From: JBKEAD01 sp047973165
Lineage (GTDB): Bacteria; Verrucomicrobiota; Verrucomicrobiia; Chthoniobacterales; JBKEAD01
Length of the DNA stretch: 18,749 nucleotides
Direction: 5' to 3'
Assembly: GCA_047973165.1 (NCBI GenBank)
Contig: JBKEBM010000029.1
Coordinates: forward strand, 1-18,749
The position numbers and the translations under genes are program-made. Under the pieces are notes generated by a model. That model did no database searches and was not told the origin of the DNA. It worked only from the letters and a program-made list of their open reading frames with translations. This document shows positions 7,379-14,148 of the stretch, in pieces (position 1 is the stretch's first letter; each line of letters starts with the position of its first letter).

Positions 7379-7407
7379 TTGCGTTATTTTTCAAAATACG
7401 CTAGAAG
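7379..7407 (+). promoter_or_regulatory. possible sigma70-type promoter for infA
   Basis: TTGCGT at 7379-7384 and TAGAAG at 7402-7407 are 17 bases apart. The predicted start of transcription, near 7414, falls only a few bases before the infA ATG (7418), which would give an almost leaderless message. The match to consensus is moderate, so this is tentative. Confidence 0.35.
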
Positions 7408-7417
7408 CACCCTCCGC

Positions 7418-7663
7418 ATGGCAAAAGAAGAATGTATAGTGAGTGAAGGTGTTGTTGTGGATGTTTTACCGAGCACCATGTTCCGGGTGAAACTGTCCAA
7501 CGGGCACGTTGTGCTTGCTCATATCTCCGGGAAAATGCGTAAGCATTTTATCCGTATCGTGCCTGGTGATAAGGTAAATATTGAAATTTCGCCTTACGAT
7601 CTGACAAAGGCGCGTATTATTTTCCGCGAGTCCGGCTTTAACTCACAGAATCGTCGCCGCTAA
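7418..7663 (+). CDS. infA: translation initiation factor IF-1
   Basis: This 81-residue protein is plainly IF-1, the small OB-fold factor that binds the 30S A site during initiation. The core matches the family closely: MFRVKLSNGHVVLAHISGKM, then HFIRIVPGDKVNIEISPYDL and TKARIIFR. Bacterial IF-1 usually ends near this RIxxR segment at about 72 residues. Here an extra basic tail (ESGFNSQNRRR) follows. I chose ATG 7418 because it gives the conserved MAKEE start; the frame is open upstream to a start-like codon at 7349, but that extension is not IF-1-like. There is no Shine-Dalgarno sequence before the start. A factor-independent terminator follows about 40 bases after the stop. Confidence 0.96.
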   Translation: MAKEECIVSEGVVVDVLPSTMFRVKLSNGHVVLAHISGKMRKHFIRIVPGDKVNIEISPYDLTKARIIFRESGFNSQNRRR

Positions 7664-7701
7664 AGTTTACGTTCTGCGGTCGGTAACTTTTCGTTGTGAA
7701 T

Positions 7702-7728
7702 CTTCTCTCTTTTCGGGAGAAGTTTTTT
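7702..7728 (+). terminator. intrinsic terminator after infA
   Basis: An 8-bp stem (CTTCTCTC at 7702-7709 with GGGAGAAG at 7715-7722, one G-U pair) closes a 5-base loop and is followed by six T (7723-7728). It lies between infA and the acyl-CoA ligase gene, only 18 bases before the ligase ATG. The ligase must therefore depend on read-through or on a promoter overlapping this hairpin. Confidence 0.8.
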
Positions 7729-7746
7729 GCTCTTTAATTTCCGGTT

Positions 7747-9657
7747 ATGGATAATCGTCTGACCCCGGATAATATTGCTGATCTTTATCGCAAGGCTGCT
7801 GAACGCTTTGGTGATGCCCCTGCTTTTTGTAAGCGTTTAAAAAACGGGGAATATGAGCCGCATAGTTTTGCAGAGCTCTATGAGACGGGCCTGGCTTTGG
7901 CGACGGCGTTGATTGAAATGGGCGTGGAAGCACGGGATCATGTCGGGCTTATCTCAGACAATCGCCTGGAGTGGATTTTTTGTGACTGTGCGATTCTGAT
8001 CGCTGGTGCTGCGGATGTGCCGCGTGGCTCGGATGCGACGGAGGATGAAATTTTATATATTCTGAATCATGCGGAGGCGGGGGTTGTTTTTGTAGAGTCT
8101 CCTGCTGTGCTGAAAAAACTGCTGGTAAATCGTGAGCAGTTGAAAAACTTAAAGTCTGTCATTTTGATGAATCCGGATTTGGAGCCGCCGGAGGGGGTGC
8201 TGGGTTTTAACGAAGTGCTGGCTCGGGGGCGGGAATTGCGTGCAGCCGGGGACCGTCGGGTGGAGGAGCGACTGGAGCAGATAAAGGTGAGTGATACGTT
8301 TACGGTGATCTATACATCGGGGACGACGGGGACTCCAAAGGGAGTGCAACTGACCCATGCGAATATGGTTTCGCAGATTAAAAACTTGCCTTTTACGCTG
8401 TATTCTTCGGATCGACTGCTTTCGATTTTGCCGATTTGGCATAGCTACGAACGCGTTTTTGAGATGGTGGCGATCAGCTTTGGCGTGCCGACTTATTACA
8501 CGTCGCTGCGTACGATTGGTGGAGACCTTGTGAAAGTAAAACCGACTTTGATGGCTTCGGCACCTCGGCTTTGGGAAAATCTTTATCAGAAAATTTTGTC
8601 GGGTATTAACAAGGCGTCGCCGCTGAAGCAGTCGTTGTTTAAAGCGGCATACTTTTCGGCCCGTCGAGTGAAATTTGCAAAGGCTTTTTTTGGGAAGCAG
8701 AGGCTTGTCTTAAAAGAGCGCGGAGCGGCAGGTTTGTTGCCGGAGGCGATTACGCATAGTGCGCTTTATACGCTCTTTTGTTTGCCCTATGGTCTTCTGG
8801 ATAGAGTCGTTCTTTCTAAAATGCGTGCGGCTGTGGGTGGTGAATTGCGAGGGACGATCTCCGGTGGCGGTGCTCTGCAGCCGCATGTGGACGAGTTTTT
8901 TAACTTCATCGGAATTCCGGTGCTGGAGGGTTACGGGCTGACGGAGACGTCGCCGGTGCTCGCCGTTAGAACCTGGGAAAATCTGGTAATCGGAACGGTG
9001 GGGCGCCCCTATCCGGAACTTGAGGTGCGGATCGTAGCTTTGGATTCGGGAGAGATTTTATATCCGGATGCGACCAAAGAGCATGGAGGGCGTGTTTTGC
9101 GTGGAGAGATTCATGTAAAGGGACCGCAGGTGATGAAGGGGTATTACAAAAATCCGGAAGCAACCGAAAGGGTGCTCAAAGACGGCTGGCTGAATACAGG
9201 GGACATCGGAATGGTGACGCTCAATAATTGCCTCAAAATCATGGGGCGATCAAAGGAGACAATCGTGCTGCTGAGTGGTGAAAACGTGGAGCCGGTCCCG
9301 ATCGAGGGGCGCATCGTGGAGTCACCTTTTATCAAACAGTGCATGGTGGTGGGGCAGGATCAGAAATTTTTGGGTGTGTTGATCGTGCCGGATACGGAAG
9401 CTCTTCTGTCTGCAGGAGCTTCGGCATCGGGTTTCGAGGATTTAAAAACGAGTTCTCAGGTTCAGGAAATTTTGGGAACGGAGCTGCGGAAACTGCTTTG
9501 TCAGGAAAATGGATTCAAGCCCTTCGAGCGTCCGACAAGCTGGCAGCTTATCGAAAAGAACTTTGAGGTGGGAGATGAACTGACGAATACTTTTAAACTC
9601 AAACGCCATGTAATCACCGAGCGTTACGGGGATTTGATCGATTCGCTTTATAAATGA
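7747..9657 (+). CDS. long-chain fatty-acid-CoA ligase (AMP-forming, FadD15/FACS type)
   Basis: This 636-residue protein is a full-length member of the ANL adenylate-forming superfamily. It activates a fatty acid with ATP to an acyl-adenylate and transfers it to CoA. The P-loop YTSGTTGTPKG is at 189-199, the A5 motif EGYGLTETSPV at 394-404, WLNTGDIG at 481-488 and GRSKETIVLLSGENVEP at 500-516. The C-terminal catalytic Lys lies in TFKLKRHVI, the form usual in the FadD15/bubblegum-like subgroup. The central block ISGGGALQPHVDEFFNFIGI is typical of long-chain acyl-CoA synthetases. There is no signal peptide, so it acts in the cytoplasm or at the membrane face. The start ATG 7747 has no Shine-Dalgarno sequence and follows the infA terminator by 18 bases. 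The last A of its final sense codon plus TG of its stop form the ATG of a broken downstream frame. Confidence 0.93.
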   Translation: MDNRLTPDNIADLYRKAAERFGDAPAFCKRLKNGEYEPHSFAELYETGLALATALIEMGVEARDHVGLISDNRLEWIFCDCAILIAGAADVPRGSDATEDEILYILNHAEAGVVFVESPAVLKKLLVNREQLKNLKSVILMNPDLEPPEGVLGFNEVLARGRELRAAGDRRVEERLEQIKVSDTFTVIYTSGTTGTPKGVQLTHANMVSQIKNLPFTLYSSDRLLSILPIWHSYERVFEMVAISFGVPTYYTSLRTIGGDLVKVKPTLMASAPRLWENLYQKILSGINKASPLKQSLFKAAYFSARRVKFAKAFFGKQRLVLKERGAAGLLPEAITHSALYTLFCLPYGLLDRVVLSKMRAAVGGELRGTISGGGALQPHVDEFFNFIGIPVLEGYGLTETSPVLAVRTWENLVIGTVGRPYPELEVRIVALDSGEILYPDATKEHGGRVLRGEIHVKGPQVMKGYYKNPEATERVLKDGWLNTGDIGMVTLNNCLKIMGRSKETIVLLSGENVEPVPIEGRIVESPFIKQCMVVGQDQKFLGVLIVPDTEALLSAGASASGFEDLKTSSQVQEILGTELRKLLCQENGFKPFERPTSWQLIEKNFEVGDELTNTFKLKRHVITERYGDLIDSLYK

Positions 9658-10033
9658 CGGTTGAGCCTAATATAGAATATGAATCGGATGTTCCCAGTGC
9701 AGAGTTGGTGAGGCCTTATCGTCAGGCTTAGAAGACAGACGATGCCTCTGTGAGTTTATCTGTTGTTCACTATTGCGGGACTCGCTGTGAATTTGATTTG
9801 GTGGGTCTGCAGTTTGTAGTGAGGATGCTTTGGATCGGGCTGTCGGAGCAGATGTTTTGGCTCAGCCTGGCTGGAGTAAACAAAGTTTTCGGGAGGAGAG
9901 TATCGATGCTCTTATTCCTCTGCTGGCAGCGGATACTGACCTCTTTGGGCACTACTTCCCGGCATTGGCTGCAACAGTTTCCTGTCATACCTTTGTGAAC
10001 ATTTACACCGATAGTCATGCTCTCCGGCTGTAA
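9654..10033 (+). pseudogene. remains of an unrecognised gene, interrupted by a stop and a frameshift
   Basis: An ATG overlapping the ligase stop (ATGA at 9654-9657) opens a 25-residue frame (MTVEPNIEYESDVPSAEL...) that ends at TAG 9729-9731. The same frame continues with coding-like sequence (KTDDASVSLSVVHYC...) to about 9817. From about 9797 a second frame, shifted relative to the first, carries another protein-like stretch (SEDALDRAVGADVLAQPGWS, then DTDLFGHYFPALAATVSCHT) to TAA 10031-10033. Together they look like pieces of one gene coupled to the ligase and broken by a stop and at least one frameshift. I do not recognise the family. The alternative is unrelated short open frames in non-coding DNA, but codon use in the second part argues for former coding. 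The remainder, 10034-10147, is AT-rich with no gene visible. Confidence 0.4.
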
Positions 10034-10147
10034 CATCCAGAAGGAATTTTTACGCTCAGAAAGATCACATTCATCAAACAACAATCAGTTTTATCAATTT
10101 AAAGAGCTTTATTCACCTATTTATAGAGATATTAAATCGTTTTTATC

Positions 10148-10920
10148 ATGCTTGAACGTTTTAATCTCAAAGACAAAGTTGTTCTGCTCACGGGAGGCAC
10201 CGGGCTTTACGGAGGTGGGCTTGCACGGACCTGGCAGCGGCGGGGGCACGGCTCATTATTGCTTCGCGCAATCAGGAATCCTGCGAAAAAGTCGCTGTGG
10301 ATATTCGGAACAAAAGGTTTGAAGCAACTGCTGAAGCTCTCGATCAGGAGAGTGAAGACTCCATTATTTCACTTCGTAAACGTATTCTTAAAAAGTTCGG
10401 ACGCATTGATGGTGTCGTAAATAATGCTGTGGCTCGCACGATGACTGCCGGATCAGACGATGTCGCGGGCTGGCGAAAATCACTCGATATCAATGCCACC
10501 GGCATCTACATGATGCACCAGTTCTTTGGTGAAACGATGGCTGCAGCCGGTAGTGGCAGCATTGTAAATATCGGATCGATTTACGGGATGACGGGGCCAA
10601 GCCTCCACCTTTACAAAGACACAGACATGGGAACCGGCGTTCCGGATTATTATTTTAACAAAGGGGGAATGATCAACCTGACCCGATTCTATGCAGCGCA
10701 TCTGGGGCCGCGTGGCGTGCGCGTGAATTGCCTTTCACCGGGTGGATTTTTTAATAATCAGCCCGAGCCCTTTCTGAGTCGCTACTGCGAAAATACTTTT
10801 CTCAACCGCATGGGAAATGAATCCGATCTCGGTGGATCGGTGGTCTTTCTGCTAAGTGATGCGTCAGCTTACATCACAGGAGCTAACCTCCCCGTGGATG
10901 GTGGCTTCACGGCACATTAA
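10148..10920 (+). pseudogene. short-chain dehydrogenase/reductase gene with a one-base frameshift
   Basis: Two frames together give an SDR of about 257 residues. The first, from ATG 10148, has LKDKVVLLTGGTGLYGGGLA, the NAD(P)-binding TGxxGxxG motif. At 10228/10229 the reading must drop back one base. The frame beginning with CTG at 10231 then continues as LAAAGARLIIASRNQESCEK and runs to TAA 10918-10920. Downstream it has VVNNA, the catalytic Ser in NIGSIYG, YxxxK as YYFNK, NCLSPGG and the C-terminal ITGANLPVDGG. All catalytic elements are intact, and restoring one G (CGGAC to CGGGAC) rebuilds LARDLAAAGAR. The break is therefore recent or a sequencing error. It resembles SDRs found in surface-sugar and nonulosonic-acid loci, but the substrate is not known. 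The AT-rich spacer before the ATG is unlike the neighbouring genes. Confidence 0.8.
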
Positions 10921-10925
10921 AAAAT

Positions 10926-11087
10926 AAACGGATTTGGGTGATTGGTGGAGCGGGTTACCTGGGTTCGGCAATCACGAGGGCACTCAATTCAATTTGCACG
11001 TATCTTCTTCGATATTGTGTCGTAGGGCGGTTACGACAGCCGCTTCTCTGCCAAGTGAACCTTCCGATTGGAATTAATAAACCGTAA
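10926..11087 (+). pseudogene. 5' fragment of a second Rossmann-fold (SDR/epimerase-like) gene
   Basis: Directly after the frameshifted SDR, one frame reads KRIWVIGGAGYLGSAITRAL, a textbook N-terminal nucleotide-binding segment (GGxGYLG) of NAD-dependent epimerases and reductases. It has no ATG; the frame is open upstream only to a stop near 10884, and GTG 10938 is the only start-like codon close by and lies inside the first strand. After about residue 24 the similarity fades into short frames that end at TAA 11085-11087. It is therefore the remains of a gene that lost its start and most of its body. It lies about 60 bases before tRNA-Glu. Confidence 0.5.
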
Positions 11088-11102
11088 TTTTTAAAGCTTT
11101 TA

Positions 11103-11139
11103 CTTTCCTTATGCCTGATTTTATGCAGGCTTCGGAAAG
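11103..11139. repeat. imperfect inverted repeat just upstream of tRNA-Glu
   Basis: CTTTCC (11103-11108) pairs with GGAAAG (11134-11139), and GCCTG (11113-11117) pairs with CAGGC (11126-11130), with a small internal loop between the two stems. There is no T-run on either strand, so it is not a good intrinsic terminator. It lies 12 bases before the tRNA-Glu gene, where promoter elements would also be expected. Its role is unknown. Confidence 0.4.
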
Positions 11140-11150
11140 GTTAAAAAAAC

Positions 11151-11226
<76 letters not shown>

Positions 11227-11371
11227 TGCGAAAAAGGTCTGCAACTCCTGAAAGAGAAAAGTTTTTTAGGGTAAATCACATCCAACAAAAAGTAGGTTTC
11301 CAAAGATACCTATAAGTAAAAATTACTTAAAAAGTCCGTAGATCGGGGAAATTAGAGACTCTACAGAGGAG

Positions 11372-11453
11372 TGGGCAGGACAGGATTCGAACCTGTGAAG
11401 GCAGAGCCAGCAGATTTACAGTCTGCCCCGTTTGACCGCTTCGGTACCTACCC
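11372..11453 (-). tRNA. tRNA-Tyr (anticodon GTA)
   Basis: On the minus strand an 82-base cloverleaf with a long variable arm (class II) is present. The acceptor stem GGGTAGG pairs with CCTGCCC (one T-G wobble) and the discriminator is A. The anticodon stem GCAGA/TCTGC holds loop CTGTAAA with GTA at 11417-11419 (plus-strand TAC). The T-arm ACAGG-TTCGAAT-CCTGT is perfect. The 3' CCA is not encoded, unlike in the facing tRNA-Glu. The two tRNA genes are convergent, 145 bases apart, with no clear terminator between them. Confidence 0.95.
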
Positions 11454-11568
11454 GGTTTTTCAGGGAAATTTTCCCATGGAGCGGATACCATACAAGGTCT
11501 TTTCTATCTGGCCAGAAAATTTTCCGCTTCGATTTATTTTTTATGCCGTTACGCCGATGTAAGTAAAA

Positions 11569-12180
11569 TTAATTTGTTGCAACGGCTGCCGCAGGGACTC
11601 GTGGCTGGAGGGTTACGCGGCGAATTACGATTTTTTCCAGAGGGAAGTCGTTGCTGTCGGTCCGGGAGTTGCTGATGCGTTCGAGGACCTCCATTCCTTC
11701 GAGGACTTCACCGAAAACGGTGTATTGTTTATTGAGGTCGGGGAGTGCTTTGAGGCAGACAAAAAACTGGCTGCCGCTGCTGTTGCGGGCCGGATTTATT
11801 TTGTCGGGAAGGCGTGCGGCGACGACGCGGCCTTTGGTCGGTGTCTTACGAATTTCGGATGGGATGGTGTAGCCGGGGCCACCGGTGCCGGAGCGCAGAT
11901 TGGGGCCACGTTTGCTGTAGGGGTCGCCGGTTTGGACAAGGGTGCCGGGAAAGGCGCGGTGAAAGCGCATGCCGTTGTAGAAGCGGCGGTTGATGAGGTC
12001 TTTGAAGCTGGAGACTGTTTGCGGGGCGTCCTGATCGTAAAGGCCGATGACGACCGTCTCGCGGATTTTTTCTTTTCCGAACTGAATTTCGAATACGGCA
12101 AGGTCGGGACCGAGCTGGGCGGATGCCGTGCTTAAAAGGGCAAGGATCGCGAGGGAAAGGGTGAGGCTAAAGAGTTTCAT
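11569..12180 (-). CDS. secreted cyclophilin-type peptidyl-prolyl cis-trans isomerase
   Basis: From ATG 12180 the product has 203 residues, with a signal peptide (MKLFSLTLSLAILALLSTASA) placing it in the periplasm or outside. The cyclophilin core follows: FYNGMRFHRAFPGTLVQTGDP at 68-87, with the catalytic Arg75 and Gln83, then GTGGPGY at 98-104, SGSQFFV at 135-141 and YTVFGEVLEGMEVLERI at 153-169. It would catalyse proline isomerisation in exported proteins. The Trp position that gives strong cyclosporin binding in human CypA appears to be Leu, as in many bacterial forms. The frame is open to a TTG at 12216, but the ATG is preferred because it begins the signal peptide. The start overlaps the end of the ygfZ gene by 14 bases. 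It is the last gene of the minus-strand run, and tRNA-Tyr follows in the same direction. Confidence 0.92.
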   Translation of the reverse strand: MKLFSLTLSLAILALLSTASAQLGPDLAVFEIQFGKEKIRETVVIGLYDQDAPQTVSSFKDLINRRFYNGMRFHRAFPGTLVQTGDPYSKRGPNLRSGTGGPGYTIPSEIRKTPTKGRVVAARLPDKINPARNSSGSQFFVCLKALPDLNKQYTVFGEVLEGMEVLERISNSRTDSNDFPLEKIVIRRVTLQPRVPAAAVATN

Positions 12181-13123
12181 TGTTGCTGTTATGGAGGGAG
12201 AGCGGAGAAAGTTCAATACGAAGTATGCTTTTTGGATGCTCTTTATTTACTGGGGTGAAAAGTTGGCTGCACTTATTTGCCTGGCGGTGGATGATGGCCA
12301 GGCCTGTCCGGGTTTCTTTTTTTGGTGAAATACTGGTAATTTTTCCAACGGGTTTGGCTGTGTCGGAGTTGTTGGCGGCATCTTCGTTCAGAAACAACGG
12401 GAGAGGTGGATGGGGTAAAAATGCAGGGTCTGTCCAGCAGCAGTGGACGAGGGTGTGGTTGACGTGGCCAACGCTTTGGATACGCGAGATGACTTCCTGG
12501 CCGAGGTAACAGCCTTTATGAAAATCGATTGCGCTGTGGTCGAGTCCGACTTCTGCGGGCAGAGTGTTTTCGTTGAGTTCGTAATTCCAGGCGGGTTGGC
12601 CGAGCCGGATGCGTTCATGTTCGAGGTCGGTTGGGGATATTTCCGTCGCTGAATCGAGCCTGGGTTGAGATTGCTCGTCGGAGAACCAAAGGTCGCAGCC
12701 GGTGGTGGTGAGGCGGCGGTGCTGGTGTGTGGCGAGAGGAGCGGGAGAAAAGGCGGGAAGATTTTCAGGTGGGAGCAGGAGGTGGAGGCCGTGGAGTTTG
12801 CCGGTGAGGTCCAGGAGGTGAGCGTCGTCTGATATGATGTATCGTTCGAGGCGTGTTGAGATGGTATCGCGGAGGATAAGGTCCGATTCGATGAGGAAGC
12901 CGTCGCTTTTGTTTATACAGGGGAGCTTACTGCGGGAGATGGAAAGTAAGGCGCAGAGTTTTCCTTTGGGAGTGAGGAGGCAGGCTGCGAGGGTTTTGTT
13001 TTCACGCAGTTTTAAAATATTATTGCTGACCTGGCCGTTGAGGTAGCGCTCGGCATCGTCTCCGTGGAGAAAAAAGTAACACTTATCCTGAATACGAAAC
13101 CACGGGGCTGAGCTGTCGGACAT
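12167..13123 (-). CDS. ygfZ: YgfZ/GcvT-like folate-binding protein (Fe-S cluster maintenance)
   Basis: This 318-residue protein is a member of the YgfZ/IBA57 family, derived from the glycine-cleavage T protein. The diagnostic motif KGCYLGQE is at 203-210, continuing VISRIQSVGHV, and its Cys205 is the conserved functional residue in E. coli YgfZ. The N-terminal block (WFRIQDKCYFFLHGDDAERY, then NGQVSNN) and TPKGKL at 51-56 fit the GcvT fold. YgfZ uses a folate to help build or repair certain Fe-S enzymes, such as MiaB. There is no signal peptide, so it is cytoplasmic. It sits 59 bases after the dehydrogenase gene and overlaps the cyclophilin gene by 14 bases. ATG 13123 has no Shine-Dalgarno sequence. 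Confidence 0.9.
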   Translation of the reverse strand: MSDSSAPWFRIQDKCYFFLHGDDAERYLNGQVSNNILKLRENKTLAACLLTPKGKLCALLSISRSKLPCINKSDGFLIESDLILRDTISTRLERYIISDDAHLLDLTGKLHGLHLLLPPENLPAFSPAPLATHQHRRLTTTGCDLWFSDEQSQPRLDSATEISPTDLEHERIRLGQPAWNYELNENTLPAEVGLDHSAIDFHKGCYLGQEVISRIQSVGHVNHTLVHCCWTDPAFLPHPPLPLFLNEDAANNSDTAKPVGKITSISPKKETRTGLAIIHRQANKCSQLFTPVNKEHPKSILRIELSPLSLHNSNNETL

Positions 13124-13182
13124 AGCGGAAACGCGAGTTACTGTTTTTTATCTTTCCTGCCTTTATTCTTATTCTCGTCGCC

Positions 13183-14148
13183 TTAGTTTTTTTCGGAGGG
13201 GGGCTGTGTTTCCGGCTTTGGTGCCGGAGCTTTGGCGTCTTTGTTGGGTTTCAGAGACTCTGAGAGAATTGCGAAATCATTTTTTGCCTGGGTCTCTTTG
13301 TCAAAGGTGTCGGCAGTTTTTATAAAAGCATCGACGCAGGGGAGCTCGATGTCGGCTTTGGAGGCGTCGGCACGGGCGGCTCGCATGTCTTTAGCCATGT
13401 TTTTCAGGCTGAAGTGGGGGTCGAAATCCTTGGCGGTAATGGTTTTTAATTTGAGGGCGAGGGTGTCGGAGTAGCTTAGGTTTTCCTCGAGTGCTGTTCC
13501 GAAGGCGCCCAGCGAGGTGTCATTGGTGCGAAGGATGGCCGTGGCTTCACTGAGGGCAGCAACGTTTGTTGCCGTCAGGATGTTGGTAGCGAGTTTAATG
13601 GCTGTTCCATCACCGATTTTTCCGACCAGCAGAGTGAGGCGGGAGGTGATTTCGAGGATGGGCTGGATGCTTTCGAGTAGTTCCTGATTGCCGCCGACGT
13701 AATAGACCAACTCGCCGGCGTCAGCGGCATTTCGGCTGCCGGTAAAGGGTGCGTCGAGGTAGTTTGCGCCGGTTTTTTCAACGATCTCTGCAGCGGTGTA
13801 TGTTTCTTCGATGCTTACCGTTGTGCTGTTGATAACGGTATGTTTTGGAGTGAGCTTCGGGGCGATTTTTTGTAAAATTCCGTGGAGAGCTTCTCCGTCG
13901 CTGACAAAGATGTGGAGCAGGGTGGCGTGTTCAGCTACCTCTGTGGGTGAGGAGAGGAAGTTGGGTGTGGGGCGTGGAGTGCGGCTCCAGACCCAGACGT
14001 TGTTTCCCGCGCTGCGAAGATTTTTCGCGACGCGGGAACCGATGATCCCCAGGCCGAGGATGCCGATATTGTTGCCTTGCTTAGTTTTGCGCGGGAGCTG
14101 CTTCGGGTGCGGCCGGAGCAGTCGGCTCAGGAATGAAGGTTTCGACAT
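13183..14148 (-). CDS. 3-hydroxyisobutyrate dehydrogenase-like NAD(P)-dependent oxidoreductase
   Basis: This 321-residue protein belongs to the beta-hydroxyacid dehydrogenase family. The Rossmann motif IGILGLGIIGSRVAKNL is at 28-44. The substrate-binding block LDAPFTGSRNAADAGEL at 131-146 and the catalytic region GKIGDGTAIKLATNI at 176-190, with the conserved Lys185 and Asn189, are all present. The C-terminal HFSLKNMAKDMRAA matches the helical domain. The family oxidises small 3-hydroxy acids or reduces succinate semialdehyde and glyoxylate; the substrate here is unknown. A 25-residue basic N-terminal extension precedes the fold, and the last 20 residues are Lys/Pro-rich. The only plausible start, ATG 14148, lies 68 bases inside the end of the parvulin gene, an unusually long overlap implying co-transcription. 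Confidence 0.9.
   Translation of the reverse strand: MSKPSFLSRLLRPHPKQLPRKTKQGNNIGILGLGIIGSRVAKNLRSAGNNVWVWSRTPRPTPNFLSSPTEVAEHATLLHIFVSDGEALHGILQKIAPKLTPKHTVINSTTVSIEETYTAAEIVEKTGANYLDAPFTGSRNAADAGELVYYVGGNQELLESIQPILEITSRLTLLVGKIGDGTAIKLATNILTATNVAALSEATAILRTNDTSLGAFGTALEENLSYSDTLALKLKTITAKDFDPHFSLKNMAKDMRAARADASKADIELPCVDAFIKTADTFDKETQAKNDFAILSESLKPNKDAKAPAPKPETQPPSEKN

Noticed and set aside
7182..7394. Minus-strand frame upstream of the channel gene
   Set aside because: It overlaps the channel gene's start in another frame and has no signal or family motif.
9770..10084. 104-residue minus-strand frame in the gene-poor stretch
   Set aside because: The opposite strand over 9797-10033 has more protein-like codon use, and this frame shows no motif or start signal.
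11316..11330. Small inverted repeat (AAGTAA/TTACTT) between the two convergent tRNA genes
   Set aside because: Six A/T-rich pairs around a 3-base loop are too weak to call a terminator.
11463..11475. Palindrome GGGAAATTTTCCC upstream of tRNA-Tyr
   Set aside because: It could be an operator or the end of a hairpin, but it is short, lacks a T-run and has no second exact copy, so I do not list it as a feature.
11371..11562. 63-residue plus-strand frame
   Set aside because: It runs across the tRNA-Tyr gene on the other strand; the apparent GFEPVK peptide is translated tRNA sequence.
11725..12135. 136-residue Gly/Ala-rich plus-strand frame
   Set aside because: It is antisense to the cyclophilin gene, and its composition follows from that gene's codon use.
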